A stretch of 64,000 nucleotides of DNA from Doris montereyensis (GCA_037039925.1 JAXRKP010000860.1:121001-185000); one strand, 5' to 3'; shown: positions 12,350 to 25,257, counted from the first letter of the stretch. The notes: generated from the sequence alone by a model not told the origin. Numbers and translations: made by a program.

Positions 12350-15300
12350 GTAAGTGATTGATATTAGTGTTCTCTTCAGAATCTCTATCGTCATACAATT
12401 GCAGTTTAATGTAACCTCATTAGGATAGTATGAAAGAAATCATTTCATTTTTTCGATCACATTTTCATTTATACGTAAGATATTCAATCATACCTATTTT
12501 TTTTACATCCCATCTTCACTGTTCATAACTTTTAAAGAAAAATTTCCCTGGAACATGTTCCAAATTTCAAGATTGAAGAGCACTGGAAAGCCATATTTAT
12601 GCAGTTATATAATGTTATTCTGCTCATGGGTAGATTTCCTTTTTTATGTGTCCTTGCTCAGAAATCTCAGCCACATGTATACACACAATTTCAGACAAAG
12701 CTTGATTATTGAGAGTTAAAGGGGAGCTGACATTTTTTTAGTTACAATTTTATATGTGGAGAAACAAGCGTCAAAGATGCATGATACCTTCAAAAGCCTC
12801 AAACATCTTGTTAGCCTTCTTGTAACAAAAGTCTTTTATTTATTTTTATTGCTGTGTGTGGCTTTAGTCTCTGGTTATTTATGCCTCAGCAGATGTGATA
12901 CTGCAGAAATTCTAGAAGTTGTGTAACAAAGCATTAAAAAAAACAAAAAACTTAAGTTTCAAACGGTTCTTGACAATTAAATCAACATTTTCTGTTAGTC
13001 CACCAAATTGCCAATGGGTGTTTTATTATTGTATCTTCTTTCCTAATACTGGCATTGGCGTATTTCATCACCATACACTTGCATACAAATGTTGTTTGAT
13101 TTTGTTGGGGGGGGGTATCTTACGGTTTCTATCTTAAATTTTAACCAGTTATGGGAATATTAGATCACATGGTATTTTTCAACAAATTTCAGGAATGCAG
13201 CAACTGCAAAGGTTTATGATTTGTCAGTTACACAAAGATACATTGTTACTTTATGTATTCATTGTGTCAAATTAAAGAGAAATCATTTAGATACCAGTAT
13301 TTTAGTTTTTTATTAAGTAAGATGACCTAATAATTTAATCAATCATGTTGCAGACAAATTGAACAGCTTCAAAGATGCGCAATCATCAAGGAAAGTGAAG
13401 TGAAGGCACTTTGCGCCAAAGCCAGGGAAATACTTGTTGAAGAGGGGAATGTTCAGGCAGTTGACGCCCCTGTTACGGTATGGACTCATAGTCACCTGTA
13501 TTTTTCATTCATGTACAAATGAATGGCGACAATTTTTGATTTTCTTATTCTTTGAAGCAAATTCATTTATTCTGTACACAAATGCACAAATTAAACATGT
13601 ATGCTAGCTAAGTAGGTCATGTAGTTAAGTCGACAAATTATAATGAAGTTTTTTTTTTATCTCATGAAGTAAAAATGATTACTAATGTATGCTACTCTTC
13701 ACTGCAATGAACTTGTTTTTGTTTGTTTGTTTGTTTGGGTTGGATTTTTTCTTTTATTTAGGTTTCTGTTTTATTTTTGTCCTGTACACAGTCTTCTCTG
13801 ATTCATGCCATCTTTAGACATTTTTAATGCATGTAATTGTTGAAAGACTGCTATCTTTCTTTGTTCATCCCTCATTTGTATGAGTGTTAATAATTGCCAA
13901 GAGTGTTTTCTTCTTACTGCAATTTACAGGTGTGTGGAGATATCCATGGACAGTTTTACGATCTGAAGGAGTTGTTTAAAGTTGGAGGAAAAGTGCCAGA
14001 AACGAATTACTTGTTTATGGGAGACTTTGTGGATAGAGGATTTTATAGTGTGGAAACATTTCTTCTATTACTTGCTTTGAAGGTTAGTGAATGGATGGTT
14101 TTTGAACTTATCAAAGATTTAGATATTTCACATTACCGTGTCTTTTTAATGAATTGCGGTATGAAACTAATTGAAATAAGGATTGACAATATTTTAATGC
14201 AGTTATTATCTTATTGAATCATTAATTTAATTTGATACATTCAAGATGAAGCAGTCTTGTTTTACTGTATGTAAAGAAATTGTGCTGCTCCATGTAAAAC
14301 AAAAATTCTTTGAGAAAAAATGACGTTAATGACGCTGGCATCTCCTTCTTTCTCTTTTCAGTTTTGTAGGTGGGAGGTTAGTGGGTTCTTCTTTGATCCT
14401 TTTATTTGCTGTTGACAATCCAAAGAAATGTTAATCTGGATCTAAAGACTGGAAATTAAGGCTTCAATTCTTTTTAAAAAAAGCAACCTAGTACAGTTTT
14501 ATATTTCGTATTCTGGTAAATGGCTTGGAATAGCCACTTCAATCTGTGTTCTCTCTGAAGACAGCACATGTTTTGTCGAAGGTAAACATTTTCACTTCAT
14601 CGACTTAAGATCTTCTTTTTGATGGATCCGAGCAGGACATTATAATAACACCATGAGGACTTGAATTATCAGCCAATCTAGATTTTAAGGAACGAAACTC
14701 CCTGTGGAAATATCATATACTTCTTCAAGGTTTTAAAAATATCCTGTGTTGGTCCCATTCGACTCTCATCCCACTCCATGTTTAAGTGTAAACATTACGT
14801 GAAACAGAGAAAATGAATACATCGATTGACAATGCTTTGGAGGGGAAACTTTTTCCAAGGCAAAGGGAAATGATTTCTTTATAACAGAACCACTCCTTGA
14901 CATCATACATTCACCTTTGACATAGGTCTCATAATTATTCCGTATATTAATGGTCCTGAGAATGTTTAAGTGAAGTTTCGCCTTTTGGCTAAGATTAGAG
15001 TTGTATATCCTTGATGACTGTGATTTCTTGTATGTTAAAAAAAACATTGCGTTGTGAGGCAAAATACAATTTACTTTCCTTCTGCAGCTGTTTCAATATT
15101 TCATATTGCCATGCTTCAACAGGTACGCTATCCAGATCGAATAACCCTTATAAGAGGAAATCATGAAAGTAGACAAATTACGCAGGTGTATGGTTTCTAT
15201 GACGAATGTCTTCGAAAGTATGGCTCCATAACAGTGTGGCGATACTGTACAGAGATCTTTGATTACCTGAGCCTCTCAGCAATCGTGGATGGAAGGGTGA

Positions 15301-18300
15301 GTAAGAGATCCTTGGAAACAAAATATAGTCAGCGCCAGATAAGTTGACAGGCTGAAGTCGACATATTACGTATTATTATATACCTATATATATATAATTC
15401 TGAATTGGGTCGTTCTTTGTGGGTGGAAGGCTCTGTTACCAGGCCATTAAGATTCAACATATTTTGCTGGTGTGTTCTAAGTGATCCCAAGATCATTTTT
15501 ATGTAGTGATTTTTAAAGCTGCTGTTTTTAAACAGCTTTTATTATTTAAAAAGTTGAATAGTATCATTCACGCCTAAGCTCATAATATGGACTAGGTGAA
15601 TAACATGGAGGTACCCTGTGCAGTTCACAATACTCTGTGACATTTAAAAATCAATTGGCTGTTTACTGGACAGTTTAGGCAAAATTTAAAATCTTGTCAA
15701 AATTCTGGAGATCACCTTAGTTGTGGGTGCGGGTAAAAGTAAAGAAAGAAATCTTTTAAGTCACCCTGAGATCACCGCATATGGTGGATAAAGCATTTTC
15801 AAATAACCCCTGTCCGCAATGTCAAGCCCCAGAGTGACGTCGGGCTGAGGCTGTTTGCTTGGCCTGACTTCTGATGAAACTGTTGTTTAGGTTCAAAATT
15901 TTCAAGAAGCGTTTTTAAAGAATCTCTGAGCATTTTCAAGTCTTGTCTATGAACGTATTCTAGTACAGAATAAGTGATAATACATCACCCTCTAAAAAGG
16001 ACCCAAGTCTGTCACAAGATTTACACAAACCCAGGACCCGTTTTTTGTATCTTTCTGAAAGCACCCAACGTCAGGCCTAGCGTTCTGGTTCTGGTTATTT
16101 AGTTGACAAATCCCTTAGGTTAGCATGTTAATGATTGTTATGATTGGTGTTTTACTGCTTATCTGTTCAATTTTGCAGCACGCTTCTGAATGACTCTACG
16201 TTTGCATTCACGACATCTGCATTTAGTTAATGTCATGATTTGTAAGACTAAGACGGCTATGTAAGTCTGAAGTGTTTGCTTCACTCCTACGTAAATAATA
16301 GTCAGCTAGTGTGAATTCTGGTGACAGGAGAAAGCATGGAGCCCTTAATGTTAGATAGTCTCACTGTAAAGATGAAGGCAGATACACTATATTTCATTTG
16401 ATTCATTTTTTTTTAGATATTCTGTGTCCACGGTGGTCTTTCCCCTTCAATTTCATCCTTGGATCAAATTCGGCAAATCGACAGAAAACAGGAAGTTCCG
16501 CACGATGGTCCCATGTGTGATCTTTTGTGGTCAGATCCAGAAGGTGGGTTTTAGTTTGACGTTTTGTTACTGTGGAGTGCTGCACTATTATTGTATGCTT
16601 ACTACATATTTTAGAGCTTTAAAGTCCTAAGACAAGTGTATGTCAGGTTACCAGTAGTTGATCCCAGTTGAAGAAGAGCCTGATGCCGGACGCACTGCAT
16701 GACTGGCATTTCTAATCCGTACCAATAGCTGCCAATCAGTATGTGAAAAAATGATTATGTATGGGTTCTTTTTGGTCTCGAGTCGTGAGTCTTTATTTAC
16801 CTTGAAAAGTACGTGTATAATGAGGGTTAGCTGTACTTTGTTCTTGTGAGAAACCCTAAGTTAACAGTAGAGACTCAATTAGATTGGGTCGAAAGTCTGG
16901 AGACCCCATCCTGAGTTTGCGTAATCATTGTGACATTTTGCCATAAAGGTCAACGATAGGCGGATATTTTCTCATTTATCTTACGGGTGATTCAGTAGTC
17001 CGGACAAAGTTAAATTGTCAATGGTTAATAGAATAAAGTGAGCAAGTTAGAATCAGTTTGCTTGGTCAGAATTTGTTTGTATTTTTTTTTTGTTTGAAAA
17101 GGTTGGCACCTATGCACATATCGCTTTTTTGTCAAGCATTGTAGAATGAAGTCACAATAGTAGAATGTGACAACTCCACCAGATGAGACAGGACACACAG
17201 GTGATGTTTTGGAACACCCTATGCCAGACAACCAACAAGTGTATGGACTACAATACTTATTCAGCCGTCACGTTGCCATGTTGTGTCATAAGAAATCAGA
17301 TGGTAAAGTGAAAGAAGAGAAAGTCAAAAGAAATCAAGAAAATCAGACAAGTGAAAAGAGGAGGAAAATGAATTGAAAGTAAAAGGAAGCGTGTGAATTG
17401 AATAAAAAGAACATAATAAAAGTGATAAAGCTTTGCATAGACATGAGAAACTTGTTGATTTCCTGTTTCTTTAAAAGCATTTTAATTTTATATTGGTTTT
17501 GTGTTTGCAGACACCTTTTGTGATTTCTGTGATATTTGCTCCTAATGGTTCCCACTATTGACATTTCTCTCTCTAGATATGCAAGGTTGGGGTGTTAGTC
17601 CTCGCGGTGCTGGATTCTTATTTGGCAGTGATGTTGTCAACTCTTTTTGTCAAGAGAATGAAGTTGACCTTATTTGTCGAGCTCATCAACTGGTCATGGA
17701 GGGATACAAATGGCACTTTGGGGAAATGGTGCTCACAGTTTGGTCAGCGCCTAATTACTGCTACAGGTAAGGACAACTTTAAGCTGTTTTGTTGTTGTTG
17801 TTATTGTATTTCAGTCCTGTCAGTGTACATGCGTTTCTGTTTGTTTGTGACATCTAGATTTATATCAACCATGTGCACACATACACACAACAATTATGCA
17901 ACTGTCCCAGCTCTGCTCACACTTACCCTCCCTGACTAGAAGATCTGTCAGGTAGATAGCTGATCGCTCTCTCTCTCTCTCTTTGATCGCATGGATAAAA
18001 TCTGAGAAAAGTTTTGTGTCACTTTTACTGACGGAGATCATACTCTGTATGACGCACACGTCAATCAACAAAAAGTCATTCCAAATTGTCGAATGCCCTT
18101 GGTGTAGTCTTGAGGGAGAAAAATCTATGAGAAGATGTTAGGTCTTTTGAGTCTTGTCCTTAAAGTCCATCAGTACATATGATCTGTAATGAATATAATA
18201 TACATGACATATAATGCACACATCAACGGTGAAAGGTGGGACGGTGTACAGCTAATAAAATAAAGTCTTGTACCCAAGTTTAATCATAATTTGAATGAGT

Positions 18301-19901
18301 ACATTGATTATTGCCAGCTTTTGGATCTAAATGCTTAAATATAAAATATATATATCTCAATCTTCCAGTGAGAAAGTGTCCTTTTCACCTACTTTGAATG
18401 TCATCATCAATATAGTCATGGGTTGGCGGTTGGTAGACACTGCTGCTAGGTTGTGCTTTTTTCTTCCACTCTGCTGTTTCCCCTAAAGTCACCCTGAGAT
18501 CACCACATATGGTGGATGGGGTGGTAAACTCCACTGGAACAAACAAAAAACTTGAAACTTAAAATTTATCGTTTCTCTCAGATGTGGGAATGTTGCTGCA
18601 ATATTGGAATTGGATGAAAATTTGAAACGGGATTTCACAATATTTGAAGCTGCACCACAGGTGAGTGTTCTGATACCTTTTAGTTTTACTTTCAACGTCT
18701 TAGAATTACTTTTATTGAGCGGTGATAGACATAGTCATCCTCTAAAGAGACAATATTTTTAAACTCATTGTTGTTTTTGATGTCTTTCAAATTAATGTTT
18801 GAATTCCATTTTGATTTGAAGGAATTTGATACTTTTTCTGTTCAGCTTTTAAACTCATTGTTGTTTTTGATGTCTTTCAAATTAATGTTTGAATTCCATT
18901 TCGATTTGAAGGAATTTGATACTTTTTCTGTTCAGATCTTCTGCATTGAGTTACAGAGTAAATTTAGCTATGGGGAAATATATTTCATATGTGTTGCCGT
19001 AAAGTATTGACTATCATTTTGGGATATAATTTTTTGTTGAAAATTCACGTTTTGGGATTTATCTCATATCCACTTAAATCTTTTGATATACTATTACGTT
19101 ACACATACAAACAAGGTGTTCTTATTTTAAGTACACAATTCAATGTATTATTACATTGGAGCTCATTTGCACCAGGAGAGACGGTAATTTGGGGTGCAGG
19201 CTTGTTATAACTAAGTACTATTGCAGGCATGAACAAGAACCACAACCTATGAAAGTAGAGAGACATTTGTTATCTCCCATGAATATGTTATAATGACACC
19301 TTTTGTGTAAAAAAATTTCAGGTTACCAGTACATGTTTCGTGTTGGCTTCTGGCTTGTTATTTTTGGGACTTGGTAATTGGTTTATTGATTTTTGTGTGT
19401 GTGTTGGTTTTTTTGGGACTTGCTTTGTATTTGTTTTGGTTTGTTGATTTTTTGTGTGTGTGTTATTTTTTTTTGGGTGGGGGGGGGTGAAGGTCGGTCA
19501 GTTAGCATGTAGCAGCCTTATCCCAAGGCCTGATATTAGCCAACATGTGGTTGGTGCCTGGGCAACAGTGGGGATGACTTTTAGTTTTCTTGAAATTACC
19601 AGACTGAGAATCCCAATTTTTATTGGCCTCTTTCAATAGTTTGTGTGCAGCAGAAATCAGCGAGTTAGAAAAGTTTTCATTGTAAGCACACGTCCGCTTT
19701 TTGCAACCAGGGAGTCGGAGAGACATCAATTGTAATTCCTCCTCCCCTCTGCATTTTGCTAAAAGTGTTTTTGACCATATTAATTGTTCTTGATCGTTGA
19801 TACTATGTACGTCTGATTTCAATGGGTATTTTTATTTTTGTCTCCAACAGGAGTCAAGGGGTATACCATCCAAAAAGCCCCAGCCGGACTATTTTCTTTA
19901 G
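12324..19901 (+). CDS. PPP4C: PPP4C, protein phosphatase 4 catalytic subunit (whole gene, 8 coding exons)
   Basis: Catalytic subunit of the PP2A-like Ser/Thr phosphatase PP4, which removes phosphate from Ser/Thr of nuclear and cytosolic targets. Known family roles are DNA-damage recovery, centrosome maturation and spliceosome assembly, in complexes with R2/R3-type regulatory subunits. Coding exons are 12324-12349, 13354-13477, 13930-14082, 15123-15296, 16417-16543, 17577-17766, 18582-18660 and 19851-19901. All junctions are GT..AG and phase-compatible, and the sum is 924 nt (307 aa plus stop), the same length as human PP4C. Visible PPP motifs: GDIHGQ (residues 53-58), GDFVDRG (81-87), RGNHES (112-117), HGG (164-166) and RAHQL with the metal-ligand His (about 238). 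The C-terminus is PDYFL, with the Leu that is carboxymethylated in PP2A/PP4. The N-terminus MSDMSDLDR and [10 protein letters not shown] separate it from PP2A and PP6. No frameshift is seen. Confidence 0.97.
13354..13477 (+). CDS. PPP4C: PPP4C coding exon 2
   Basis: Acceptor TGTTGCAG. Encodes residues 9-50: [27 protein letters not shown] and AVDAPVT. This is the regulatory N-terminal helix region. Donor is GTATGG, phase 0. Confidence 0.95.
13930..14082 (+). CDS. PPP4C: PPP4C coding exon 3
   Basis: Acceptor AATTTACAG. Carries the first two PPP metal-binding motifs, GDIHGQ and GDFVDRG, and ends FLLLLALK. Donor is GTTAGT, phase 0. 51 codons. Confidence 0.97.
15123..15296 (+). CDS. PPP4C: PPP4C coding exon 4
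   Basis: Acceptor CTTCAACAG. Encodes [20 protein letters not shown] through LSAIVDGR (58 codons), with the catalytic GNHE motif. Donor is GTGAGT. Confidence 0.97.
16417..16543 (+). CDS. PPP4C: PPP4C coding exon 5
   Basis: Acceptor TTTTTTTTAG. Encodes [20 protein letters not shown] through DLLWSDPE plus one base. Contains the HGG motif. Donor is GTGGGT. Confidence 0.96.
17577..17766 (+). CDS. PPP4C: PPP4C coding exon 6
   Basis: Acceptor TCTCTCTAG. Encodes [20 protein letters not shown] through SAPNYCYR, with the RAHQLVMEG and WSAPNYCYR motifs of the catalytic core. Donor is GTAAGG. Confidence 0.97.
18485..18550. repeat. Dispersed GATCACC..GGTGG palindrome motif copy
   Basis: Reads AAAGTCACCCTGAGATCACC followed by ACATATGGTGGATGGGGT. 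The core is a near-perfect palindrome around CATATG. Related copies are near 15758, 23428, 25045, 31118, 43490 and (minus strand) 44475. Confidence 0.6.
18582..18660 (+). CDS. PPP4C: PPP4C coding exon 7
   Basis: Acceptor TTTCTCTCAG. Encodes [18 protein letters not shown] then TIFEAAPQ. Donor is GTGAGT, phase 0. Confidence 0.96.
18757..18935. repeat. 90-bp tandem duplication in PPP4C intron 7
   Basis: Two head-to-tail copies of a 90-base unit beginning AAACTCATTGTTGTTTTTGA (18761 and 18851), nearly identical. Each unit ends TTTTTCTGTTCAG, which resembles a splice acceptor. Neither copy leads into a conserved exon. Confidence 0.9.
19851..19901 (+). CDS. PPP4C: PPP4C coding exon 8 with stop
   Basis: Acceptor TCTCCAACAG. 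Encodes [16 protein letters not shown] and stop TAG (19899-19901). The tail matches PP4C, not PP6. Confidence 0.97.
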   Translation, partial: ESRGIPSKKPQPDYFL

Positions 19902-20615
19902 CATTGCAATCAAGTTTATCAAGCCCAGTTCTTAAAGGAATGAATTCGGTCAGTACAGATTAGTAAGCAGTTCACAATGCCATCAAGGAGAGAAACACTG
20001 TAGTTATAAGAGTCAAATTTTATCAACAATTTCATTGATCCCAGTTGCATCTTTGACCAAGGAAAAAAGTTTGGAAAGACTGAGCGTGTATTTGCTCAGG
20101 ATGTCTTCGATAAGAAATGCAAGTGAATACGTACACATGTGTTGATTTCATGCGTGTGTTATGGATGGACAAGAAGATATTTCGCATGATTGTAATATAT
20201 TATGTAATGTTCTGTTTCTTCTTCTTTTCTTTACAGTCACTTTACATGATCAATGAATGCAATTAAATGAAGGGGTTGTAAATCATATTTTCTGGCAATG
20301 GATGTACAGATTCAAATGTTACCTTTTTTTTGGTTTGTGTTTGTTTTTTTATCATTTAGTACATATTATCGCCAAAGTCCATTTTTGTGTTTGAGTTGAT
20401 TTTCGTTTCCTATCTTTTGACTTTTCAAACTTTATTCTCAGTCGTATTACTACGCTAACAAAGTATTCAGATTTATTTGTGCTGAGTTTTGTTGAAGAAT
20501 GGGTTTCCTTTGTTTGTCAATTTGTCTGAGATAGCTATATTTGGTATTATTATTATTATTATTAAAATAATTATTTCATGTAGAATTGCTAAACATTACA
20601 CCTAAAATGTGAGTG

Positions 20616-20689
<74 letters not shown>

Positions 20690-20731
20690 CTCCCTCCCTC
20701 CCTCCCTCCCCTCCTCTCCCTCTCTCTCTCT

Positions 20732-20806
<75 letters not shown>

Positions 20807-21345
20807 TGCTGTAAATCCATCTCTTTGCTGCTGTGTAAATCCATGCCATGCTTTCAGTAAGAAGAGTATAAATGTCTTACGCGGCATTGTTGTGTCTTCA
20901 GGCGTAGTGGCACTTGTGTGGTCTTAAGTTATCTGTACATACGATTAGGATATTATGTTACATATATTCTTTTCAACCGGTGTCATGTCAACCTTCCGAG
21001 TGTTTTTGCATTTGCAGCACGAATAAGATATTATATTACATGGAGATGTGAAAGTTTCTACTGACTGTGTGTGAAAGAAGGGGATAATCTTAAATGATGC
21101 AAATTGGACACATTTGAGGGGCTGAATATGATTCAGTAATCACTGTACAAAAACACTCTTACTCTTATTAAAACACATGCTTTATGAAATTTTGTAGATA
21201 ATGTCGAGTTTTTTCATTGTTATGTATCCCTGAAGCAAAAGATGTATCATGGCCAAAATACACACTACCCTATCTACAATTTCCTTGAAAAGCAATGTTT
21301 ACGGGGGAGGGGGGGGGAAGCAAAATGAACAGCCAATAAAGGGGT
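19902..21345 (+). other. PPP4C: Probable PPP4C 3' UTR
   Basis: Non-coding sequence after the stop, AT-rich. Candidate poly(A) signals are ATTAAA at 20262-20267 and AATAAA at 21335-21340. Which one is used cannot be told from sequence. The tract contains the large CT microsatellite at 20622-20801. Confidence 0.5.
20622..20801. repeat. (CT)n/(CCTC)n microsatellite
   Basis: About 180 bp of CT dinucleotides with a CCTCCC-rich centre (20686-20735). It generates six-frame ORFs of Ser-Leu and Arg-Glu repeats, which are artefacts. Confidence 0.95.
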
Positions 21346-22524
21346 TGATAGCGTCTTCAGATAATAATAAAAAAGTCTGAATTAAATTTAATTTGTTTTG
21401 GACAAATTTTTATAGACAAAGACTTCGCTAGACAGCAGGGATAGTGGCTAGATGTTTTATAATCCAACTTTTCATGCAAGTGCTTTTGGGTACAAAATTG
21501 GACCTGTGGTTATATAGCTGTAATTGTATTTTGCAGCCGTGCTCTGGTCAGAATCAATGTACGGTATGTAACTTAACTATTCGTAGGTAAAATGATTGTA
21601 TTTGTTCAGTTTGATTCCATTTTTTATACAAATAAAATAACTTACAGCAAAAACGTCTCGATGGTTCTCTTTGTACTCAAATATGTGTTTATGATTCATG
21701 ATTCGAGACATGCCATAAAAGGTCAGCAGAGAAAATCATGTTTCTGGCATACTATTTCAATACTGATTTTTGGGAATATTTTCATTCATTGACCTTTTGT
21801 AATGTAAACAATACTACTAATACCTATCTACACCTTGGCTTTAACACGCTTGATGAAACATCTGCCTTTTTTAACGTGATTGCAAGCTGTAGGCGGCTGG
21901 CTGTCGATGCAGCCTCAGGTGCGGTAGAGTTTTTCTCCACCTCTCTCCTACATTGACCAGCACAAAATTGGTCTTGTCAATGTCAGCCTGTCACAGGTTG
22001 AATGTCCTTTTTTTCCACTCTTAATGGTTGATTGGAGTAGTTTCCCTTTGGATAAAGGGCTCTCTTATGTGAAAGAAAGGGTCCGGCTTGGTCGTTGTCT
22101 CGCTCCTCACTTATTTTTCCGTCTTTTAGCGATACAGATCCAACTTGGATCCGAGATCTGGAGATGGGAACACAAATCTACTGTTTCATCTAATGTAAGC
22201 AATAGTGATGAAGACCAAACATGGCAAAAAAAACGACGAATTTGCTCATTGACGTCACCAAGTCCCCATTTCTGATGGTGTGTAATCCAGAGTAAATCTA
22301 CTCAAAGTGTTGTAGGCCACTCATATTATCATATAATATGGCAAATAGAGATTTTAGTTTGCTACTGCTGTCAAACGCCTCAACCCTAAAGACAGACTAC
22401 TTCAGTTTCAATTCATTACTACACTGCTGATTTTTTAAATTATCCATTGGCATACACGGTCGACTGGAAGAAGTCTGTTTTCTTCTCATGTCATATTTGT
22501 ATGATTATTTAAAGTGTATCCTTA

Positions 22525-22970
22525 TTGAAGTACTGGGAAAAGTCTGTTTTGTTCTCAATCTCATGTCATATTTGTAATATGGTCATTGAAAGTCTATCCC
22601 TATTGGGGGACTGGGAAAAGTCTGTTTTGTTCTCAATCTCATTTCATATTTGTAATATAGTCATTCAAAGTCTGTCCCTATTGGGGGACTGGGAAAAGTC
22701 TGTTTTGTTCTCAATCTCATGTCATATTTGTAATATGATCATTCAAAGTCTGTCCTTATTGGGGACTGGAAAAAGTCTGTTTTGTTCTTATGTCATATTT
22801 GTATGTTTATTCAAAGTCTGTCCTTGTCGGGGACTGGAAGAAATCTGTTGTTCTCATGTCGTATTTGTATGGTTATTCAAAATCTGTCCCTATTGAGGGA
22901 CTGAAAGAAGTCTTAGTCTGTTTTGTTCTTGTGTCATATTTTTATGGTTATTCAAAGTCTGTTCCTATGA
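22525..22970. repeat. Minisatellite, about 78-bp unit, about 6 copies
   Basis: Diverging head-to-tail units with TGGGAAAAGTCTGTTTTGTT, CTCATGTCATATTTGTAAT and TTCAAAGTCTGTCC. The frame stays open because the unit length is near a multiple of three. I see no gene. Confidence 0.9.
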
Positions 22971-23427
22971 TCATACATCTGAATAAAATTGAAATATGTC
23001 AGTCATACAATTAATTACAATTGTGAGCAGTTGGCAGACGTTTTGCTGTTTCTCCTATTTCTTCCCTTTTACTTTTTCACTGACCTTTCAATTTTCATTT
23101 CAAATATCTTTATTTATTAAGCCATAAAAAGGAAATTTCAAGTGTGGTATCACATTTTCCGTTAAAATATGTAAGAAATAGAATGCATCAATACATTTAA
23201 ATTAAAACCAAATTAACTTAAAGTAAACATCAATGTATAGATTTTAAGAGAAATATCTACACGTGTGTAAAGATAAGTAAGTGAGTAAATAGATGATAGT
23301 GTGGTGAAGCAATATACATAAACAATCATCAATGATAAATAATTCATTCTCCATTCATTAAACATTAAACATTTTGTAAGAGGACATTATGCATTTCAAG
23401 GTTAAGAATGGTTTCATCCTGCTGTTT

Positions 23428-23512
23428 CCTCTTAAGTCACCCCAAGATCACCAATATTTATATGTATATTGTGGACAGGGTAAGTTTCAATGAAACAAAT
23501 AAACTGATTGCA
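23428..23512. repeat. Dispersed GATCACC..GGTGG palindrome motif copy
   Basis: Copy of a short dispersed motif: AAGTCACC, GAGATCACC, then GTGGA and a GTTTCAATGAAACAAA-type tail. Here it is interrupted by a few bases. Better copies are at 18485-18550 and 43490-43550. Confidence 0.45.
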
Positions 23513-23789
23513 ATTTGTTAAACTTAGGCATACAGTACATAGATCTAAATAAAGTGCTTTGACAATACATCTGACTGCAATTTGTCAGTCATCATAGATC
23601 TAATAATAGTAATACATGTAAAACGATACTGTCTGCATACTGCAAATGTTTGTTTAGTATGCAAGAGTTTATAGTAGCACTGGAGGAATAAACCAAACAA
23701 CATGAGTCTCATGTGAACTGATATTTACTTTTAACTTTTATAGGAAAAGTAATTTACATTAAATTTGAATGACAATGACATACCTCCTG

Positions 23790-24111
23790 AGAAAGGGGCT
23801 CAATAGTCAAGAGAAAAGGAGTCAGCCTCTCAACTAAAAGGTAATGGGTTCGAGCCCCGCCAATGGTTGAACAAATTTTTCTCATTTTTTCCCCAGCAAA
23901 ATCTACCCCCTGGTCCAGGTAGGTGGATTGACACCTGGTCCCATCGGGAGACGGACAGTAAAAAGAAGTTCCTGTGTGCTGGTCACAACATTCTGTGCAT
24001 GTTAAAGATCCCTTGGCCGTTTAAGTACAACAAGGCAGTTCTTAAAAATTCTACCAAAAACCCTGAGATCATCATAGTTGTGAATGTGGGTGAAATCAAA
24101 TCAAATTAAAA
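23790..24111 (+). repeat. SINE family 2 copy
   Basis: tRNA-like head with B-box GGGTTCGAGCCCCGCC, body GTAGGTGGATTGACACCTGG and GTGCTGGTCACAACATTCTG, and tail CCTGAGATCATCATAGTTGT ending in an AAATC-type tail. Same orientation and order as 6171-6530. Confidence 0.75.
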
Positions 24112-24399
24112 ACCTCCAGAGGGTGGATTTTGTACAAGTAGTTACTAGTAGTCAGTAGTACATGTATCAACAATGAGAATGACACCTGATAGAGTTGCAC
24201 ATAGAAATAGAAAGGATATCATTACAAATGTAGTATGAAGCTACTTACTGGAAGGAAGATGCCGAAAGTGAAACTGAATTTTTAACATATGTTAAAAAAA
24301 AAAAAGATTTCTAATAATTCAGTCTATATGATTTCTAATAATATCAGTCTATATTATCCCTGGGACATTCAAATCAAGCAGTATGCTCACTGACTAGGA

Positions 24400-24900
24400 C
24401 ATACAACAAGTGTAGGCTCTGACTGAGTATCCCCCAGTATGCCATTTCATTTAGTCCTCAACTCCCTGGGACATACAACAAGTGCAGGCTCACTGACTCC
24501 CCCAGTATGCCATTTCATTTAGTCCACAACTCCCTGGGACATACAACAAGTGTAGGCTCTCCACTTCAGTATCCCCCAGTATACCATTTCATTCAGTCCT
24601 TCTCAACTCCCTGGGACATACAACAAGTGTAGGCTCACTGGCTGTACTTCAAATAAGTATACCCCCCAGCATGTAGGCCATTTCATTCAATGTTTCTCAA
24701 CCCCTTGGAACATCAGTACATACAACAAGTGGAGGTTCACTGACTGTACTTCAACTTCAAAGTACCCCCAGCATGCCATTTCATTCAATGTCCTTCTCAA
24801 CCCCTTGGAACATAGTACATACAAGTGCAGGCTCACTGACTGTACTTCAACTTCAAGTACCCCCCAGCAAGCCATTTCATTCAGTCCTTCTCAACTCCCT
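24400..24900. repeat. Minisatellite derived from SINE family 4
   Basis: About five units of 75-100 bp, each with ACATACAACAAGTGTAGGCT, CCCCAGTATGCCATTTCATT and CTCAACTCCCTGGGACATA. The same blocks occur once each in the SINE family 4 copies at 2788 and 46256. The array runs straight into such a copy at 24820-25030. Confidence 0.8.
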
Positions 24901-25030
24901 GAGACTGGGAGCATTAGGAAGCAGCCTTACTAATACTAGCCGCGTCCTACTAACAAGACCTTTTTCTACCTATATCTGGGTACTCATTCATACCTGATTC
25001 AAGTGATGAAAACAGAGTGAAGTACATATT
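24820..25030 (+). repeat. SINE family 4 copy at the edge of its minisatellite
   Basis: Contains GTGCAGGCTCACTGACTGTA, CCATTTCATTCAGTCCTTCT, ACAAGACCTTTTTCTACCTA and TGGGTACTCATTCATACCTG, collinear with 2788-3125 and 46256-46545. Confidence 0.6.
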
Positions 25031-25257
25031 GTACATTTCTTAATCTGTTCCTGAGATCACCACAATGGTGGACGCGGTAAATGATGTCAATGAAACAAGT
25101 CCACACGTTTTCCTTTCCATAAAGAAAATTTACTTTCATGCCTTAATTTGTCAAAATGTCATACATCAAAAATCAACCATTGTACTTGTAGCCTACTACT
25201 ACTACAAAGTGATGGTAGATACTAGATAGTGATCGTCTGTCCCTTTTAATTGAACTT

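Noticed and set aside
13930..19901. Assignment of the first phosphatase to PP2A or PP6
   Set aside because: N-terminus, the [16 protein letters not shown] segment, total length 307 and the SKKP..DYFL tail match PP4 best.
20576..20927. Arg-Glu and Ser-Leu repeat ORFs on both strands
   Set aside because: Translation of the CT/CCTC microsatellite.
22525..23014. 123-aa and 74-aa ORFs with repeating VLFSISCHICN
   Set aside because: Minisatellite with a unit near a multiple of three; no codon-level conservation signal.
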